A stretch of DNA of 42,387 nucleotides from Sphingobium sp. (lineage in GTDB: Bacteria > Pseudomonadota > Alphaproteobacteria > Sphingomonadales > Sphingomonadaceae): positions 1-42,387 of the forward strand of contig JACESO010000015.1 in assembly GCA_013911745.1 (NCBI GenBank). Reading direction: 5' to 3'. Numbering within the stretch: position 1 is the first letter of the stretch; the number at the start of each line of letters is the position of its first letter. The translations under genes were made by a program, and so were the position numbers. A model generated the notes under the pieces. It saw only the letters and a list, made by a program, of their open reading frames with translations, was not told the DNA's origin and ran no database searches. This document shows, piece by piece, positions 1-10,790 of this stretch.

Positions 1-154
1 GCGTTCGCTGCTCTGGGACACGGCCGCGCCGTTCGTGGTATCGTGGGCGCATCTGGCGGTGCAACTGGCTGCCGCGACATCCCGCCGCATCCGCTGGGGC
101 GGGTGGAATTATGTGGTAAGGCGGGGGCGGGTCATCCGCATGACGCGCGCTTAA
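1..154 (+). CDS. C-terminal fragment of a probable family 2 glycosyltransferase
   Basis: Only the last 50 codons lie in the window; the frame is open from base 2 to a TAA at 152-154. The visible tail is hydrophobic (SWAHLAVQLAA) and then basic, with RRIRWGGWNYVVRRGRV near the end. A W-G-G-x-x-Y-x-V segment followed by a basic tail is what I associate with membrane-bound ceramide-glucosyltransferase-like or HpnI-like glycosyltransferases, where it follows the last membrane helices. That family call rests on this short pattern alone and is an inference. The gene converges on the DUF952 gene, with a hairpin between them. Confidence 0.4.
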   Translation, partial: RSLLWDTAAPFVVSWAHLAVQLAAATSRRIRWGGWNYVVRRGRVIRMTRA

Positions 155-194
155 CTTCGCACATTTCCCGTACATCTTGACATTTCGATGCGCG

Positions 195-217
195 GATAGG
201 AAATTTGGTTTCCTATC
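195..217. terminator. Hairpin between convergent genes, possible bidirectional terminator
   Basis: A perfect 9-bp inverted repeat, GATAGGAAA and TTTCCTATC, flanks a 5-base loop. It lies in an AT-rich 117-bp gap between the convergent glycosyltransferase and DUF952 genes, with T-rich sequence on one side and A-rich on the other. This is the usual place for a shared terminator. Confidence 0.45.
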
Positions 218-271
218 AAATACTTCTATCGAATTTTATAGCATAGGTGGCAAGAGACGGACAGAGTGGGA

Positions 272-615
272 TTAGAAACCGGCGGGGAACAGATGCCATC
301 CATCATCACCGATGCGCAGCACCACCTTGCCCGCTACCGCGCTCATCGGCAGATCGGCATAGAGGTGGGGGAAGAGCGCGCCGCCGCGCGACACCTCCCA
401 CTTCACCTTCTCTCCGAAAGGCGCGAGGTCGATCATCAGCATGACCAGCCTGTCCTGTCCGGCGAAATGTTTGGCGACCGTCTCCGCCGCCTGGTCGCGG
501 GTGGACATGTGGATATAGCCGTCCGCAAGATCGACCGGCGCGCCCTTGAACACACCGTCCGCCTTGAACTGCGCATATTGATCGGCGGTCAGCACCTTAT
601 AGGCGAAGAGATCGC

Positions 616-619
<4 letters not shown>
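272..619 (-). CDS. DUF952 family protein
   Basis: A 115-residue soluble protein with no signal peptide. The family pattern is clear: DGYIHMSTRDQAAETVAKHF near residues 33-52, and WEVSRGGALFPHLYADLP near residues 74-91. DUF952 proteins are small cytoplasmic proteins of unproven enzymatic function; the fold is related to ADP-ribosyltransferase-like proteins and the conserved His/Ser/Arg residues suggest a ligand pocket, but no reaction is established. It starts with GTG at 617-619, overlapping the gyrA stop (GTGA), so it is probably translated by coupling with gyrA. Its role next to gyrase is unknown. Confidence 0.85.
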
Positions 620-3309
<2,690 letters not shown>

Positions 3310-3382
3310 TGCGATTCTCTTTTTTTGGATGAATGTGCCTTTGTCCCATCCCTAGCGAAGCGAAACAAATCTGTCACCCCTC

Positions 3383-3398
3383 GCGCGCGTACGCGCGC
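3383..3398. repeat. 16-bp perfect palindrome of alternating purine/pyrimidine
   Basis: GCGCGCGTACGCGCGC is self-complementary and alternates purine and pyrimidine throughout, followed closely by another GCGCGCG run. It lies 74 bp upstream of the gyrA start in the gap before the divergent repeat-protein gene. Such sequence can form cruciform or Z-DNA under negative supercoiling. No regulatory role is shown. Confidence 0.5.
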
Positions 3399-3570
3399 CT
3401 GCGCGCGCCGCCAAGGCGGTGCATGGCGCTGCCGGAACGAAGCCCGCGCATAACGGTTGCAAAACATGCCGGAATAGGCTTGTTCAAAGCCCGTTCACGC
3501 GCCGGCCCCTAATCGGCGCAGCAACCCCTTGAAAGGTCGCCTGGTCCCAGGCGCAGAGGAGATGAGGATC

Positions 3571-4848
3571 ATGCGTTTTGTAACCCCCGTGGCGCTCACC
3601 CTGGCTTTGGCGATGACCGGAGGCGCCCTGTCCGTTCCTGCCTTCGCCGCCAAGAAGGAAGAGAAGAAGGCGGGCGCCCCCAAGCTCAACGTGTCGCCCG
3701 ACGTGATCAAGTCGCTCCAGGCCGCGCAGAAGGCACTGGAGGCGCAGGACTTCGCCGGCGCGAAGGCGGCGCTGGCGGAAGCCGACGGCAAGGCCAAGTC
3801 GAACGACGACAAATATCAGATCGGCGCAATCAAGCTGAACGCCTCGATCGCGGCGAAGGACAATGCTCTTCAGACCGAAGCGCTGAACCAGATGCTCGAC
3901 AGCGGCCTGACGCCGCCGGAACAGGCGGGCCAGTTCAATGCCGTGGTCGCGGACCAGGCCGTGGCCGCGAAGAATTATGACGTTGCGATCCAGCGGGCGC
4001 AGGCTGCGCTGGCGGCGGGCTACAAGCCCGAGGCGGTCAATCCTACGCTGGCGCAGGCCTATTTCGGCAAGGCGGGCACCACCAACGTTTCGGCTGAGCC
4101 GGCGCGCGGTTTCACTGTTCAGGGCCTTGCAGCGCTCAAGGCAGCGGCCCAGGCCATCAAGGCCTCCGGCCAGCAGGTTCCTGCGCAATGGTATCAGATC
4201 GGCGTCAGCCGCGCCGAAGCGGCCAAGCTGCCCGAAGTGACCGAATGGGCGACGATGGCGTACCAGGCCGAACCGAGCGGGCAGAATCTGCGCACGCTCG
4301 TCCGCCTGTTCCAGCGCGCCAATCCCAACATCTCCAATCGCGAAAATCTGGACGTGCTGCGCCTGCTGGGTGCATCGGATGGCCTCGTAATCGCCGCCGA
4401 CTATACCGAATATGCGGAAATGGCGTCGAAGACGGGCATCTATGGCGAGGTCAAGTCGGTCATCGACAAGGGCCGGTCGAAGGGCGTGCTGAACGCATCG
4501 CAGGGCGGCGATGTGTATCAGCCGGCCGTGGCCAAGATCGCGGGCGACAAGGCTTCGCTTGGTTCGGCCGAGGCCGATGCGCAGAAGGCTGCCAACGGCA
4601 AGATCGCGGCGGCGACGGCTGACGCCTATCTTGGCTATGGCGACTATGCAAAGGCCGCTTCGATGTTCGAGCTTGCCAAGCAGAAGGGCGGCGTGGACGC
4701 GGATGAAGTCAACACGCGCCTTGGCATCGCCAAGGCGATGGGCGGCGACATGACTGGTGCGAAGGCCGCTTTCTCGGCCGTGCAGGGTGGTTCGCGCAAG
4801 CAGGTCGCTGGCCTGTGGCTGGCCTATCTCGGCACCAAGGGCGCCTGA
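3571..4848 (+). CDS. Exported alanine-rich repeat protein, first of a tandem pair
   Basis: A 425-residue secreted protein of unknown function. The N terminus is a signal peptide (basic start, hydrophobic core, SVPAFA cleavage motif), followed by a lysine-rich linker and then regularly spaced helices rich in Ala, Gln and Lys that look like degenerate TPR repeats (for example KALEAQDFAGAKAALAEADG and KAAFSAVQ near the end). I choose the ATG at 3571 because GAGGAG sits 9 bases upstream; ATG 3562 and TTG 3529 are in frame but poorly placed. It is divergent from gyrA. The next gene is a paralogue with the same ending (GVDADEVNTRLGIAKA compared with GVDANRANTRLGVALA). TPR-type proteins mediate protein contacts, so an envelope scaffold is possible but unproven. 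Confidence 0.75.
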   Translation: MRFVTPVALTLALAMTGGALSVPAFAAKKEEKKAGAPKLNVSPDVIKSLQAAQKALEAQDFAGAKAALAEADGKAKSNDDKYQIGAIKLNASIAAKDNALQTEALNQMLDSGLTPPEQAGQFNAVVADQAVAAKNYDVAIQRAQAALAAGYKPEAVNPTLAQAYFGKAGTTNVSAEPARGFTVQGLAALKAAAQAIKASGQQVPAQWYQIGVSRAEAAKLPEVTEWATMAYQAEPSGQNLRTLVRLFQRANPNISNRENLDVLRLLGASDGLVIAADYTEYAEMASKTGIYGEVKSVIDKGRSKGVLNASQGGDVYQPAVAKIAGDKASLGSAEADAQKAANGKIAAATADAYLGYGDYAKAASMFELAKQKGGVDADEVNTRLGIAKAMGGDMTGAKAAFSAVQGGSRKQVAGLWLAYLGTKGA

Positions 4849-4855
4849 ACCTTTA

Positions 4856-4886
4856 GCGTGGCGCCGCCCCTGGGGCGGCGCCACGC
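4856..4886 (+). terminator. Strong GC-rich hairpin between the tandem repeat-protein genes
   Basis: A perfect 15-bp inverted repeat (GCGTGGCGCCGCCCC and its complement around a single T) starts 8 bases after the first repeat-protein gene and is followed by TCTT. In practice the innermost bases form the loop. The T tract is short, so it may attenuate transcription into the second gene rather than end it completely. Confidence 0.65.
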
Positions 4887-4919
4887 TCTTGCCGGATAAT
4901 GATTTTGGGGGAGGCCCTG

Positions 4920-6170
4920 TTGGCCGTGCGTTTCCGATTTTCCGTTTCCCGCCTGCCGGTCGCCCTGGCCGCGGCAGCGATCCTCGCCGTTCCGGCTGTC
5001 GCCAGGAAGAAGGAACCGCCGGTTCCTGGGCCGCCCATCGTCATGTCGGATGGCTTCCGTGCCGGGGCGCAAGCCGCCGGGGCGGCGCTGCGCGCGCAGG
5101 ATGTCGGCACCGCCGCGACGCGGGCGGCTGCGCTCATGCCCAGCAACGATATGGAAGCCTATATCGCGGCGGGCTTACGGTTCCAGCTGGCGGTGCAGCA
5201 GCGCAACCCCCAGGCGCAGCGGATCGCCCTGACCGACATGTTCAAGACGAATTCAGTGCCGCGCGCGGACGCGCCGCGCCTCCGCTTCATCGCCGCCTAT
5301 CTGTCCTACACCGTGGGCAATTATGACGATGCGGTCGCCCAGCTCGATTATGCCAAGACGCTGGGCTACAGCGGGGTGGATGCCATCATGCTGCGCGCCG
5401 ACATCGCGCTGCGCCGGAACAAGCCCAAGGAAGCGCGACCGTTCGTGCAGCAGGCCATTGCGGCGCAGAAGGACGCAGGCAAGGGCGTGCCGCTTTCCTG
5501 GACCGATCGCGCGATATCGATGGCCTATCAGGCAGGCGACTGGGTAGAGGTCGGGCAGCTTTATCGCGACCGGCTGAACATTCAGGATAGTAAGGAAGAT
5601 TGGCGCACGGCGCTGGTCAATTATCAGGCGGCGGCCGACCTCGATCCCCAGCTGGAGCTGGACCTGTATCGCCTGCAGGCTGCAAACGGCGCGATGGCGA
5701 GCGAACGCGATTATCAGGCTTATGCCCAGGCTGCGGAAAAATCGGGCTATTATGCCGAAGCGAAGGCGATTATCGAGGCAGGGCGGTCCGCTGGCAAGCT
5801 GATGCCGACGCAGGCTGCGACCAGCCAGTTGCTGAAGGCGGTCACGCCCAAGGCGCCCAAGGAAATTGCGGGTCTGCCGGCGCTCGCCAAGAAGGCGGCT
5901 GCTTCCAGCAGCGGCAAGGAAGCCATCGCATTGGCGGACGCCTATTTCTCGCTCGGGCAGTTTCCGCAGGCGGCCGAGCAATATCGCGCCGCGCTGGCCA
6001 AGGGTGGCGTGGACGCCAATCGGGCGAATACCCGGCTTGGCGTAGCGCTGGCGCGATCCGGCGACCTTGCCAATGCGCAGGCCGCGCTGGCGCAGGCGTC
6101 CGGCAAATGGGCCAGCGTCGCGGGTTTCTGGGCGGTGTGGGTAGAGCATCAGAACCGCAAGGCGGCCTGA
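4920..6170 (+). CDS. Exported alanine-rich repeat protein, second of a tandem pair
   Basis: A paralogue of the preceding gene, about 416 residues from the chosen start. It has a signal peptide (basic start, hydrophobic core, AVPAVA), then a proline-rich linker and helical repeats with TPR-like spacing (QLDYAKTLGYSGVDAIMLRADIAL, shortened here as QLDYAKTLGYSG, and QYRAALAKGGVDANRANTRL). I prefer the TTG at 4920 because GGGGGAGG sits 5 bases before it; the ATG at 4899 lies upstream of that ribosome-binding site and would lengthen the signal peptide. The function is unknown. Tandem duplication next to gyrA and conserved C-terminal repeats suggest the two proteins have related or complementary envelope roles. 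Expression may be limited by the hairpin just upstream. Confidence 0.72.
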   Translation: MAVRFRFSVSRLPVALAAAAILAVPAVARKKEPPVPGPPIVMSDGFRAGAQAAGAALRAQDVGTAATRAAALMPSNDMEAYIAAGLRFQLAVQQRNPQAQRIALTDMFKTNSVPRADAPRLRFIAAYLSYTVGNYDDAVAQLDYAKTLGYSGVDAIMLRADIALRRNKPKEARPFVQQAIAAQKDAGKGVPLSWTDRAISMAYQAGDWVEVGQLYRDRLNIQDSKEDWRTALVNYQAAADLDPQLELDLYRLQAANGAMASERDYQAYAQAAEKSGYYAEAKAIIEAGRSAGKLMPTQAATSQLLKAVTPKAPKEIAGLPALAKKAAASSSGKEAIALADAYFSLGQFPQAAEQYRAALAKGGVDANRANTRLGVALARSGDLANAQAALAQASGKWASVAGFWAVWVEHQNRKAA

Positions 6171-6196
6171 GCCGGCAGCGGCCCGGCAAGGTCGCC

Positions 6197-6670
6197 TTAG
6201 ACCGGCAGCGGAACGCCCGGCAGGTTCTTCGACGTGCGGATGGTCAGCGACGTCTTGACGCTGACCACATTGGGCGCGGGCGTCAGCTTCGATGTCAGGA
6301 ACTGCTGGAAGCTCTGCAGATCCCTGGCCACCACTTTCAGGATGAAGTCGATTTCGCCGTTCAGCATGTGGCATTCCCGCACTTCCGGGAGCGCGGCGAC
6401 ATGATCCTGAAAGGCCTTGAGGTCTGCTTCCGCCTGGCTTTTGAGGCTGACCATTGCGAAGACGGTGATGGTATAGCCAAGCATCGCCGGATCGACGACG
6501 GCGTGATAAGAGGTGATCGCGCCAGCCTCCTCAAGAGCCCGTACCCGGCGCAGGCATGGCGGCGCCGTAAGCCCGACTTTGCGGGCCAGCTCGACATTGG
6601 TCATCCTGCCGTCCTTCTGCAATTCTCCCAGAATTTGCAGGTCGATATCGTCAATATTGGGGCCGGCCAT
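6197..6670 (-). CDS. Lrp/AsnC family transcriptional regulator
   Basis: A 157-residue feast/famine regulator. An N-terminal winged helix-turn-helix (about residues 6-55, DDIDLQILGELQKDGRMTNV) is followed by the C-terminal RAM effector-binding domain (VFAMVSLKSQ... to the PEVRECHMLNGEIDFILKV strand). Family members form octamers or dimers, bind amino acids and control amino-acid metabolism genes. Its start (6670) is divergent from the histidine-kinase gene, and about 190 bp of intergenic sequence between them probably carries its operator. It ends close to the convergent repeat-protein gene (27-bp gap). The target regulon cannot be told from sequence. The second Lrp/AsnC gene at 16904 is more distant and belongs to the catabolic block. 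Confidence 0.92.
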   Translation of the reverse strand: MAGPNIDDIDLQILGELQKDGRMTNVELARKVGLTAPPCLRRVRALEEAGAITSYHAVVDPAMLGYTITVFAMVSLKSQAEADLKAFQDHVAALPEVRECHMLNGEIDFILKVVARDLQSFQQFLTSKLTPAPNVVSVKTSLTIRTSKNLPGVPLPV

Positions 6671-6860
6671 TAGCGTCGTTATTTCCTGTCCTGTTATCCT
6701 GAGCCATCATAATAATATTTCAGGGCATTGCAATTGTCCCACTATGCGACGATCGCTTTCGTTCGCGGCAACCGCCTCTTTCCCTTTGCCTCGTCCGGGC
6801 CTATCCACGGTGGAGAGCCGGTCGCGATGCAGTGCTCGACGATGCGCAAGCAGACGCAAA

Positions 6861-8591
6861 ATGGGGACTTCGGTGCGTTTCAATGATCTCATGCAGACGG
6901 TGCTGGCGGGCGATGACCGCAGTGGCCTCGGCGGAGTGACCTTATGGCGGCAGTGCGTCGACCTGCTGGCGCAGGGCGATCGCGCGGGCCGGCCGGCCAT
7001 GACCGCAGCGGAGCGCGCGGCATTGCTGGAGCGGCTTGAAAGCCTGCGTCCCAAGTTGAGTGAAACGCAACGACTCGCGACGGTGGTGGAACTGGGCGGA
7101 AGGCTTCGGTCGGCCAGCCTCGTGCGGTTTTTCGCCCATGACCGGCCTTCCGTCGCGGCTGCGGCAATGTCTCGTGCGCAACTGCCGGATGAGGCATGGA
7201 TTGCCCTGCTGCCGGATTTGACCCCCACTGCGCGGGGCGTGTTGCGCGCCCGGCGGGATGTCGGCGCGGCCACGCGACAGGCGCTGGAAGCGTTCGGCGC
7301 CCACGATCTGGTGTTGACGACCGAGCGGACCGACATGGTCGGCGACACCTACATGCTGCTGACGCAGGACATGGAGGCCGATGAGACGGCGGAAGCGCTA
7401 GCCCCCGCTACCGCCACTGTCACGCGCTTGCAGCCGCCGAAAAGCGACGAAGGACAGATCCGCAGTCTGGTCGATCGGATCGCCCGGTTCACCAGCGGCC
7501 GGAAGGCCGTCGAGCCGGAGGCGAGTCCAGCCGACGCGCGCCAGGTCGATATGCCCGCGCGATCCTTCGCGTTCGAAACCGACGCAGCCGGGGTCATCCT
7601 GTGGGTGGATAAGGGGCCAAGAGCGGCACTGATCGGCCTGTCGCTGGCGGAAATCGCGCTGGAAGGCGGCAGCGGCCCGGACGGCGCAGTCGCGGGCGCC
7701 TTCGCCCGGCGCAGCGCGTTCCAGCATGGCCGTTTTGCGATCGTCGGCGGAGCACTGTCGGGCGAATGGCGCATGTCGGCCACGCCTTTCTTTGATCCGC
7801 GGTCCGGCCGTTTCCAGGGCTATCGCGGACAGGCGCGGCGGCCTCATCTGCATGAAGTGGCAAGCCAGCCCCGTCCCTCGACCATGGCTGTGGCCGGCCT
7901 GTCGACGGATTCGCTTCGCCAGTTGGTGCATGAATTACGCACGCCGTTGAACGCCATTTTGGGCTTTGCCGAAATCATAGAGCAGGAACTGTTCGGTCCG
8001 GCCGGCGGCGAATATCGCGACATGGCGGGAAAGATCGTGGTCGATGCGCGGCACTTACTGTCCGCCTTTGACGACCTCGACCTGGCAGCGAAAATAACGC
8101 GCGGTGATGGCGCGGGCGTGCCGCAACTGATCGATCCCGCCCTGCTGGTGACGCAGGTCGCGACCCGGTTCCGCGATCAGGGAGGGCCGCCGGTCGATAT
8201 CGCCATCGCACCGGAACTGCCGCACATGCGGATCGACCCGGTGCAGGGCGAGCGCATGGTTCAGCATCTGCTGCGCACCGTCATTTCACTCACCACGCCC
8301 GGCGAGGCGGTGCGGGGGGCTTGCTGGCTCCAGCCTGACGGCGGGGGGGGACGTGTCGCGCTCAGCATCGACCGGCCTTCGAGCATCATGGGGCTGGACG
8401 AGGGGCAACTGCTCGATCCGGGGCATGACGGGGATTGGGCCGACGGACCTTTGCTTGGGCTGGGTTTCTCGCTGCGCCTGATCCGCGGCCTTGCGGCGAC
8501 AAGCGGCGGCGGACTGGACATCGAAGCGCGTCGGCTGGTGCTTACTGTTCCAGCCGTCAGCCTTGCGACCGACGCCGCTGGGCAGGCCTGA
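6861..8591 (+). CDS. PAS-containing sensor histidine kinase with degenerate ATPase domain
   Basis: About 576 residues and no membrane segments, so probably cytoplasmic. The N-terminal 150 residues are helical and resemble DUF2336/HEAT-like sequence. A PAS-like domain follows (FAFETDAAGVILWVDKG to FDPRSGRFQGYRG), then a good HisKA box with the phosphoacceptor H357 in LVHELRTPLNAILGFAEI. The ATPase part is poor: the N-box position reads LLRTVISLT, without the expected Asn, no clear DxGxG G1 box is seen, and only the G2-like GLGFSLRLIRGLA remains. It may therefore be a pseudokinase or phosphotransfer protein. The start is uncertain: ATG 6861 is used here, GTG 6873 has a better placed GGGGA, and the upstream extension to 6513 overlaps the divergent regulator and is not protein-like. 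No partner response regulator is adjacent. Confidence 0.82.
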   Translation: MGTSVRFNDLMQTVLAGDDRSGLGGVTLWRQCVDLLAQGDRAGRPAMTAAERAALLERLESLRPKLSETQRLATVVELGGRLRSASLVRFFAHDRPSVAAAAMSRAQLPDEAWIALLPDLTPTARGVLRARRDVGAATRQALEAFGAHDLVLTTERTDMVGDTYMLLTQDMEADETAEALAPATATVTRLQPPKSDEGQIRSLVDRIARFTSGRKAVEPEASPADARQVDMPARSFAFETDAAGVILWVDKGPRAALIGLSLAEIALEGGSGPDGAVAGAFARRSAFQHGRFAIVGGALSGEWRMSATPFFDPRSGRFQGYRGQARRPHLHEVASQPRPSTMAVAGLSTDSLRQLVHELRTPLNAILGFAEIIEQELFGPAGGEYRDMAGKIVVDARHLLSAFDDLDLAAKITRGDGAGVPQLIDPALLVTQVATRFRDQGGPPVDIAIAPELPHMRIDPVQGERMVQHLLRTVISLTTPGEAVRGACWLQPDGGGGRVALSIDRPSSIMGLDEGQLLDPGHDGDWADGPLLGLGFSLRLIRGLAATSGGGLDIEARRLVLTVPAVSLATDAAGQA

Positions 8592-8639
8592 TCCGCCAAG
8601 GAAACCCATTCGCAACCATTGATTGCTAAGGCATGTGCC

Positions 8640-9680
8640 ATGAGCTTGGCCCCGCATGACGGCAATCTGTTGCTGCCCCCTGACCCGCACGACATGATTG
8701 ATCTGGATGCCGATTTCGGCACGCGGTTCATGCTTTTCGTCGACACCGAAGAGGAGTTCGATTGGAACGCTCCATTCCAGCGTAGCGGTCATGGCGTAAC
8801 GGCGCTCGCCGGCATGGCGCAAGGGCAGGCGTTCTTCGCAGGCGCGGGCGTCAGGCCGGTCTATGTGACGGATTATCCGGTTGTTGACGATGATGCGGCA
8901 GCCGCGATGATGGCGCAGTGGGTCGATGCCGGAACGGCCGATATCGGGGCGCATCTGCACCCCTGGGTCAACCCGCCCCATGTCGAGGAGGTGAACGCGG
9001 CGAACAGCTATGTCGGTTTCCTGCCGGTGGAGGTCGAGAAAGCGAAGCTGGAAGCCTTATGCCAGAGGATCGAGCAGCGGTTCGGCCGGCGTCCGACCGC
9101 CTACCGCGCCGGGCGTTATGGGGTAGGGGCCCACAGCGCGCGGTTGCTGGAAGAAGCAGGTTTTCGGCTGGACAGTTCGGTTCGCAGCCGATTCGACTAT
9201 AGTCATCAGCATGGTCCCGACTTCAGGGGATTGCCGCAACATCCCTATTGGGCCGGGCCCCGCCGATCGCTGGTCGAACTTCCCCTGTCCACGGCCTTCG
9301 TCGGCTTGCTGCGGGGTGGGGGGGAGAAGCTCTATCAGGCGACGCGGAAGATGGGGCCTCTGCCTGGCGCCCTTTCGCGCGCACGAATGTTGGGCCGCGT
9401 GCCGTTGACGCCGGAAGGCGTGCCCGCGAACGAGGCGATCGCCGCGATCGACGCGCTGCTGGAGGAAGGGGTCAGGCTGCTCAATTTCAGCTTCCATTCG
9501 CCGACATTGGAGCCTGGCCATACGCCCTATGTGCGGGACGAGCGCGATCGCACCGCCTTCTATCGCTGGTGGGACAAGCTGCTTGCGCACATGGCGAAGC
9601 GCGGCGTACAAGCCGCCAGCCTGGATCAATTGCTGGGGGCCGTGCCGGCGCGCCAAGCACGGGCTTGCAAAGCGGCGTGA
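8640..9680 (+). CDS. Polysaccharide deacetylase-like protein (NodB-related)
   Basis: A 346-residue protein of the polysaccharide deacetylase superfamily, whose members remove N- or O-acetyl groups using a metal held by an Asp and two His. Visible family segments are FMLFVDTEEEFDW (motif 1 region, Asp), GAHLHPWVNPP (HxH region), TAYRAGRYGVGAHS, and FSFHSPTLEPGHTPYVRD near the C terminus. Motif 1 is not the classic TFDDG, which fits the divergent WalW-like branch found in sphingomonads. There is no signal peptide, so a cytoplasmic step in surface-glycan synthesis is possible. ATG 8640 is preferred, with AAGG 8 bases upstream; a TTG at 8619 is the alternative. It lies 48 bp after the kinase gene. 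Confidence 0.8.
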   Translation: MSLAPHDGNLLLPPDPHDMIDLDADFGTRFMLFVDTEEEFDWNAPFQRSGHGVTALAGMAQGQAFFAGAGVRPVYVTDYPVVDDDAAAAMMAQWVDAGTADIGAHLHPWVNPPHVEEVNAANSYVGFLPVEVEKAKLEALCQRIEQRFGRRPTAYRAGRYGVGAHSARLLEEAGFRLDSSVRSRFDYSHQHGPDFRGLPQHPYWAGPRRSLVELPLSTAFVGLLRGGGEKLYQATRKMGPLPGALSRARMLGRVPLTPEGVPANEAIAAIDALLEEGVRLLNFSFHSPTLEPGHTPYVRDERDRTAFYRWWDKLLAHMAKRGVQAASLDQLLGAVPARQARACKAA

Positions 9681-9710
9681 TGCTGCCTAATCCGCATCGC
9701 TCGACAGGTG

Positions 9711-9786
9711 GGGCCTGTAGCTCAATGGTTAGAGCTGGCCGCTCATAACGGCTAGGTTGCGGGTTCGAGTCCTGCCGGGCCCACCA
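9711..9786 (+). tRNA. tRNA with CAU anticodon, likely tRNA-Ile2 or tRNA-Met
   Basis: A full 76-base cloverleaf with encoded CCA. The acceptor arm GGGCCTG pairs with CGGGCCC, the D-arm is GCTC/GAGC, the anticodon stem GGCCG pairs with CGGCT around the loop CTCATAA (anticodon CAU), and the T-arm carries GGTTCGAGTCC. The anticodon fits elongator Met or the Ile2 tRNA whose C34 is changed to lysidine. The acceptor arm is like alphaproteobacterial Ile2 as I recall it, so Ile2 is slightly preferred. It is not an initiator: the 1:72 pair is a G-C Watson-Crick pair. A broken integrase follows it, so its 3' end is a likely integration site. Confidence 0.93.
9751..9786 (+). other. Probable integration site (tRNA 3' half) of a genomic island
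   Basis: P4-type tyrosine recombinases commonly integrate into the T-arm and 3' end of tRNA genes and restore the gene. Here an integrase remnant in the same orientation begins 145 bases after the tRNA, so the 3' half is the expected crossover. I saw no second copy of GGTTCGAGTCCTGCC or of the 3' end elsewhere in the window, so the other island boundary is outside it or lost. Confidence 0.45.
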
Positions 9787-9816
9787 TCGCTTCGGCGCAT
9801 GTCTTACATGTGATAT

Positions 9817-9844
9817 AGGAAAGTCCTCGTTCAAGGGCTTTCCT
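9817..9844 (+). terminator. Terminator after the tRNA
   Basis: A 10-bp stem, AGGAAAGTCC with GGGCTTTCCT (one G-U pair), has an 8-base loop and lies 31 bases after the tRNA. A T/C-rich stretch (CTCTTCTTATTA) follows shortly after. Confidence 0.6.
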
Positions 9845-9888
9845 GTGACTCTTCTTATTATGCGGCGTCATAGCTTCTCGCGAATCGC

Positions 9889-9928
9889 GGGGTATTTGGC
9901 GGGGTATCGAGATCCGAAAACGGGGTAT
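9889..9928 (+). repeat. Three direct GGGGTAT repeats before the integrase remnant
   Basis: GGGGTAT occurs at 9889-9895, 9901-9907 and 9922-9928, just before the ATG of the broken integrase. Spaced short repeats of this type next to P4-type integrases are candidates for arm-type recombinase sites in attP. The function here is inferred from position. Confidence 0.45.
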
Positions 9929-9930
9929 CG

Positions 9931-10790
9931 ATGACTCTCACATTCGCACCCATGAAAGCGGCTCAGCCGCGGCAAACCCTACAAGCTATCTGACCGGGAC
10001 GGCCTCTATCTGTTCGTCGCTGCCACCGGCACCAAATCCTGGCGCTACAAATATGATTTCGGCGGCAAGGAAAGGCTCCTGACGATCGGCCGCTTTCCCG
10101 AGATTAAGTCTGGCCGACGCCCATGCACTGCACGAAGAGGCCCGCGCGCTCATTCGCGCGGGAAAGGATCCGGTGGTAGAGGCCAAGCGCCAAAAGCAGA
10201 GCCAGATCACCACTACCGAGGCGACATTCAAGAAGTTCGCTGAAATCTGGCTGACGGAACAGCGGCCGCTCTGGCCGCCGGCTGACACCAAACGAGTCCG
10301 CCACCGCCTCGAAAACGACATCTATCCCTGCTTCGGCACCGTGCCGATCGCCAGCATCGATGGCGGGATGGTGCTGAACGCCCTTCGCAAGATCGAGAAC
10401 GTGGGTCGATAGAGACGGCGAAGCGGGTACGCGGTTACCAAAGGCGAACGGCTTGTCTGGCGCGAAGCTCTTCATGAGATTGACGACATTCGCGACGCAC
10501 TGCGACCTACTCCACGCGGTCGAAAAATGCCTGCCTTGACGAGCCTCACGGCGCTGCTGGATCTCCGGCTGACGGTCGACCGCTCTACCAGGGGAATGCT
10601 TGTGAAACTCGCGTCAAGGCTCATCGCCCTGACACAGGTGCGGGTCGGAGTTCTCCGCGCCGCAACCTGGGACGAGTTCGACGGGATAGACTGGTCCTGC
10701 CCCGATGCACCTTGTACGCGACCGATATGGCGCATCCCGTCGGAACGAATGAAGCTGGAGGTCGAAGACAAAGGCAATGCCGCCTTCATG
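9931..10790 (+). pseudogene. Broken P4-type tyrosine recombinase (integrase)
   Basis: Pieces of an integrase lie in order across several frames. The N-terminal arm-binding domain (DUF4102) reads KPYKLSDRDGLYLFVAATG, then SWRYKYDFGGKERLLTIGR, ADAHALHEEARALIRAGKDP, a core-binding part (FKKFAEIWLTEQRPLW to GTVPIASIDGGMVLNALRKIE) and part of the catalytic domain (LIALTQVRVGVLRAATWDEF, IWRIPSERMKLE). Frameshifts occur near 9965 and near 10107, a stop falls after LRKIENVGR at about 10410, and a shuffled stretch follows. The catalytic HxxR and Tyr are absent because the sequence switches abruptly to IS91 transposase at about 10790. It is non-functional. The intact enzyme would have catalysed integration at the upstream tRNA. 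Confidence 0.88.

Noticed and set aside
177-206. TTGACA as a -35 promoter element near the left end
   Set aside because: No acceptable -10 hexamer lies 16-18 bases downstream and no gene starts in that direction; the region is between convergent genes.
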